This document shows, piece after piece, positions 60,754 through 64,000 of a stretch of DNA of 64,000 nucleotides (position 1 is its first letter; each line of letters begins with the position of its first letter). The DNA is from CALBPI01 sp963922335 (GTDB lineage Bacteria; Pseudomonadota; Gammaproteobacteria; Steroidobacterales; Woeseiaceae). Both the position numbers and the translations under genes were made by a program. The notes under the pieces are model-generated. The model had not been told where the DNA came from, did no database searches, and was given only the letters and a program-made list of their open reading frames with translations. The stretch lies in NCBI GenBank assembly GCA_963922335.1, contig CAWUIB010000001.1, positions 434,001-498,000 on the forward strand, in the 5' to 3' direction.

Positions 60754-61038
60754 ATGCAAAAATTACGGTTGATCATTGCTGCTGTTCTCGTTTTATGTTC
60801 CTCAGTGGGTTTTGCGGAGCCCGTCAACGTCAACAGTGCAAGTGCTGAGCTCATTGCCGAAAACCTCGAGGGAGTAGGTATTACCAAGGCACGCGCCATC
60901 GTCGCCTATCGGAATGCCAATGGCCCATTCGCCACACTGGAAGCGTTAACGCAGGTGACCGGGATTGGGCCTCGTACGATCGAAGCCAACCGCCACAACA
61001 TCGTTGTTGAGGAAAGCGGCCCGGATAGCGACGAGTAG
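60754..61038 (+). CDS. ComEA-like helix-hairpin-helix protein
   Basis: 94-residue exported protein: signal peptide (LRLIIAAVLVLCSSVGFA, cleaved before EPVNVNS) and a single HhH DNA-binding domain (VNVNSASAELIAENLEGVGI; ITKARAIVAYRNANG; LTQVTGIGPRTIEANRHNIV). Related proteins take up DNA in the periplasm, but similar small proteins occur in non-competent species. It has a GGGAG upstream. Confidence 0.88.
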   Translation: MQKLRLIIAAVLVLCSSVGFAEPVNVNSASAELIAENLEGVGITKARAIVAYRNANGPFATLEALTQVTGIGPRTIEANRHNIVVEESGPDSDE

Positions 61039-61117
61039 CAGTTAGGGGAATCGGGTGCTGCGTACCGGTTTTGGTCGGAAAATTCGGTATCATCACGGCG
61101 TTCACTAGGAGGGTGAT

Positions 61118-61993
61118 ATGCCGAATGCTGTCCGAGTAGCTGTCTTCCCCGTAGCCGGGCGTGGCACCCGTTTTCTTCCGGCGACCAAGGCCAGTCCCAA
61201 GGAAATGCTGCCCGTGGTCGACAAACCCTTGATCCAATACGCTGTCGAAGAGGCAGTTGCTGCCGGTGCGACAAGATTGGTTTTTGTTACTGGTGCTTCC
61301 AAGCGGGCGATCGAAGATCATTTTGATAGCGACCCCGAGTTAGAACGTGCGCTCGAAGCAAGCAACAAGCTCGATCTTCTCTCGAGCGTGCGAGATATCG
61401 TTCCCGAGGGAGTCTCATGTATTTACATTCGACAGGGCGAACCGCTCGGGTTGGGCCATGCCGTCTTATGCGCGAGACCCGCGGTCGGGAACGAGCCCTT
61501 TTTTGTGCACCTCGCGGACGATCTGATTGCGGGGGAAATGCCCTGTCTCAGTGAGATGGCTTCGTACCGTGAATCACAAGGCGGAGACGTTAGCGTGCTC
61601 GGTGTTGAGACGGTGCCACCCTCGCAGACCGCTAGCTATGGCATCGTCGATATCGGTGCAAACAATGCGACCACTGGCGGTCGGATTGAGTACATCGTGG
61701 AGAAGCCCGCGCCGGAAGATGCGCCGTCCAACCTCGCGGTTGTCGGCAGATACCTGCTTGAGCCAACCATCTTCGAGAAACTGGAGACCACTGGGAGAGG
61801 TGCCGGCGGAGAGATTCAGCTCACTGATGGCATCGCCGCCATGCTGCAAGACCATCCGGTTCACGCAATGCCGTTCAGTGGCACTCGGTATGACTGCGGT
61901 AGCAAACTCGGGTATCTTCAAGCGACGGTGGAGTTGGCGCTGGCCCATCCGGAGTTGGGTGATCGGTTTAGCGAGTACTTGAAGAACCGTTAG
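61118..61993 (+). CDS. galU: UTP-glucose-1-phosphate uridylyltransferase
   Basis: Makes UDP-glucose for surface polysaccharides. 291 residues with nucleotide-binding VAGRGTRFLPATKASPKEML, the Lys-containing VDKPLIQYAVEEAVAAG, LGLGHAVLCARPAVGNEPFF and EIQLTDGIAAML. AGGAGGG lies upstream of the ATG. Confidence 0.97.
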   Translation: MPNAVRVAVFPVAGRGTRFLPATKASPKEMLPVVDKPLIQYAVEEAVAAGATRLVFVTGASKRAIEDHFDSDPELERALEASNKLDLLSSVRDIVPEGVSCIYIRQGEPLGLGHAVLCARPAVGNEPFFVHLADDLIAGEMPCLSEMASYRESQGGDVSVLGVETVPPSQTASYGIVDIGANNATTGGRIEYIVEKPAPEDAPSNLAVVGRYLLEPTIFEKLETTGRGAGGEIQLTDGIAAMLQDHPVHAMPFSGTRYDCGSKLGYLQATVELALAHPELGDRFSEYLKNR

Positions 61994-62020
61994 CCTCGAT
62001 CAAGCCACGGATTCCAAGAA

Positions 62021-62045
62021 AAAGGCCCGCAAAAAGCGGGCCTTT
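62021..62045 (-). terminator. Terminator of tRNA-Asn, shared with galU
   Basis: Perfect 10-bp stem AAAGGCCCGC/GCGGGCCTTT with a 5-base loop. Leftward it is followed by a U-run (plus-strand A's before it), making a good intrinsic terminator for the tRNA. Rightward the U-tract is only three bases. Confidence 0.85.
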
Positions 62046-62052
62046 CGATGAC

Positions 62053-62128
<76 letters not shown>

Positions 62129-62153
62129 AGCGTCCCCCGATCAGGGAGCCGCG

Positions 62154-62183
62154 AATATTGGCGAACGTCCTGAGACAAGTCAA
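62154..62183 (-). promoter_or_regulatory. Putative promoter of tRNA-Asn
   Basis: On the minus strand TTGACT (62183-62178), 18 bases, AATATT (62159-62154), then a GC-rich discriminator. It lies within the uvrB leader region, facing away from uvrB. Confidence 0.5.
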
Positions 62184-62199
62184 GAGAGGGTTTCAAGCA

Positions 62200-64000
<1,801 letters not shown>

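Noticed and set aside
62129..62199. SOS box for uvrB
   Set aside because: No CTGT-N8-ACAG pattern found between tRNA-Asn and uvrB.

Overview
The window is a gene-dense stretch of a gammaproteobacterial chromosome with moderately high GC by eye. Core gene order combines blocks familiar from Pseudomonas and Xanthomonas relatives: an unfused nuoA-N set, tRNA-fMet/rimP-nusA-infB-rbfA-truB-rpsO-pnp, smc-zipA-ligA, yciB-bolA, scpA-scpB-rluB, gyrA divergent from mtaD-ubiG, and gyrA-serC-pheA-aroA-cmk-rpsA-ihfB-lapA-lapB. I cannot name the genus. No phage, transposon, rRNA operon or CRISPR array is visible.

Layout. Positions 2-14369 hold the NADH dehydrogenase (complex I) operon; nuoA is cut by the window start. 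An initiator tRNA (14436-14512) and its terminator follow. A leftward NylB-like serine hydrolase (14569-15909) sits between that tRNA and the rimP-nusA-infB-rbfA-truB-rpsO-pnp expression operon (16171-24676). Leftward genes dksA-gluQ-phaR-yheT (27946 to 24696) follow as a tightly overlapping operon, then queF. Rightward smc-zipA-ligA covers 28603-34872.

Positions 34873-38405 are the only clearly accessory region. It has two divergent DUF6502-type helix-turn-helix paralogues and a secreted protein built from 17 contiguous octapeptide repeats, with longer intergenic gaps and less biased codon use. This is the best candidate for an undescribed system. Leftward yciB-bolA-ppiC comes next, then rightward yciO, scpA-scpB-rluB. 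Leftward mtaD-ubiG-mupP/gph-rmuC-(phytoene synthase-like)-yciK spans 48692-43234. Rightward gyrA-serC-serA-pheA-aroA-cmk, rpsA, ihfB, lapA-lapB, a ComEA-like gene and galU reach 61993. A leftward tRNA-Asn and the 5' part of uvrB close the window.

How the genes work together: respiration (complex I), translation and RNA turnover (IF2, NusA, S15, PNPase, S1, RbfA, TruB), chromosome maintenance (Smc-ScpA-ScpB, LigA, gyrase, RmuC, UvrB), cell division (ZipA, YciB), serine and aromatic amino-acid synthesis, and envelope homeostasis (LapA-LapB, GalU, possible MupP). Points beyond routine annotation are: a gluQ frame with no ATG, GTG or TTG start; a zinc-finger-deficient DksA with a long lysine-rich tail; tandem terminator-like hairpins ahead of rimP-nusA; several promoters whose predicted start sites coincide with start codons; and the octapeptide-repeat/DUF6502 locus.
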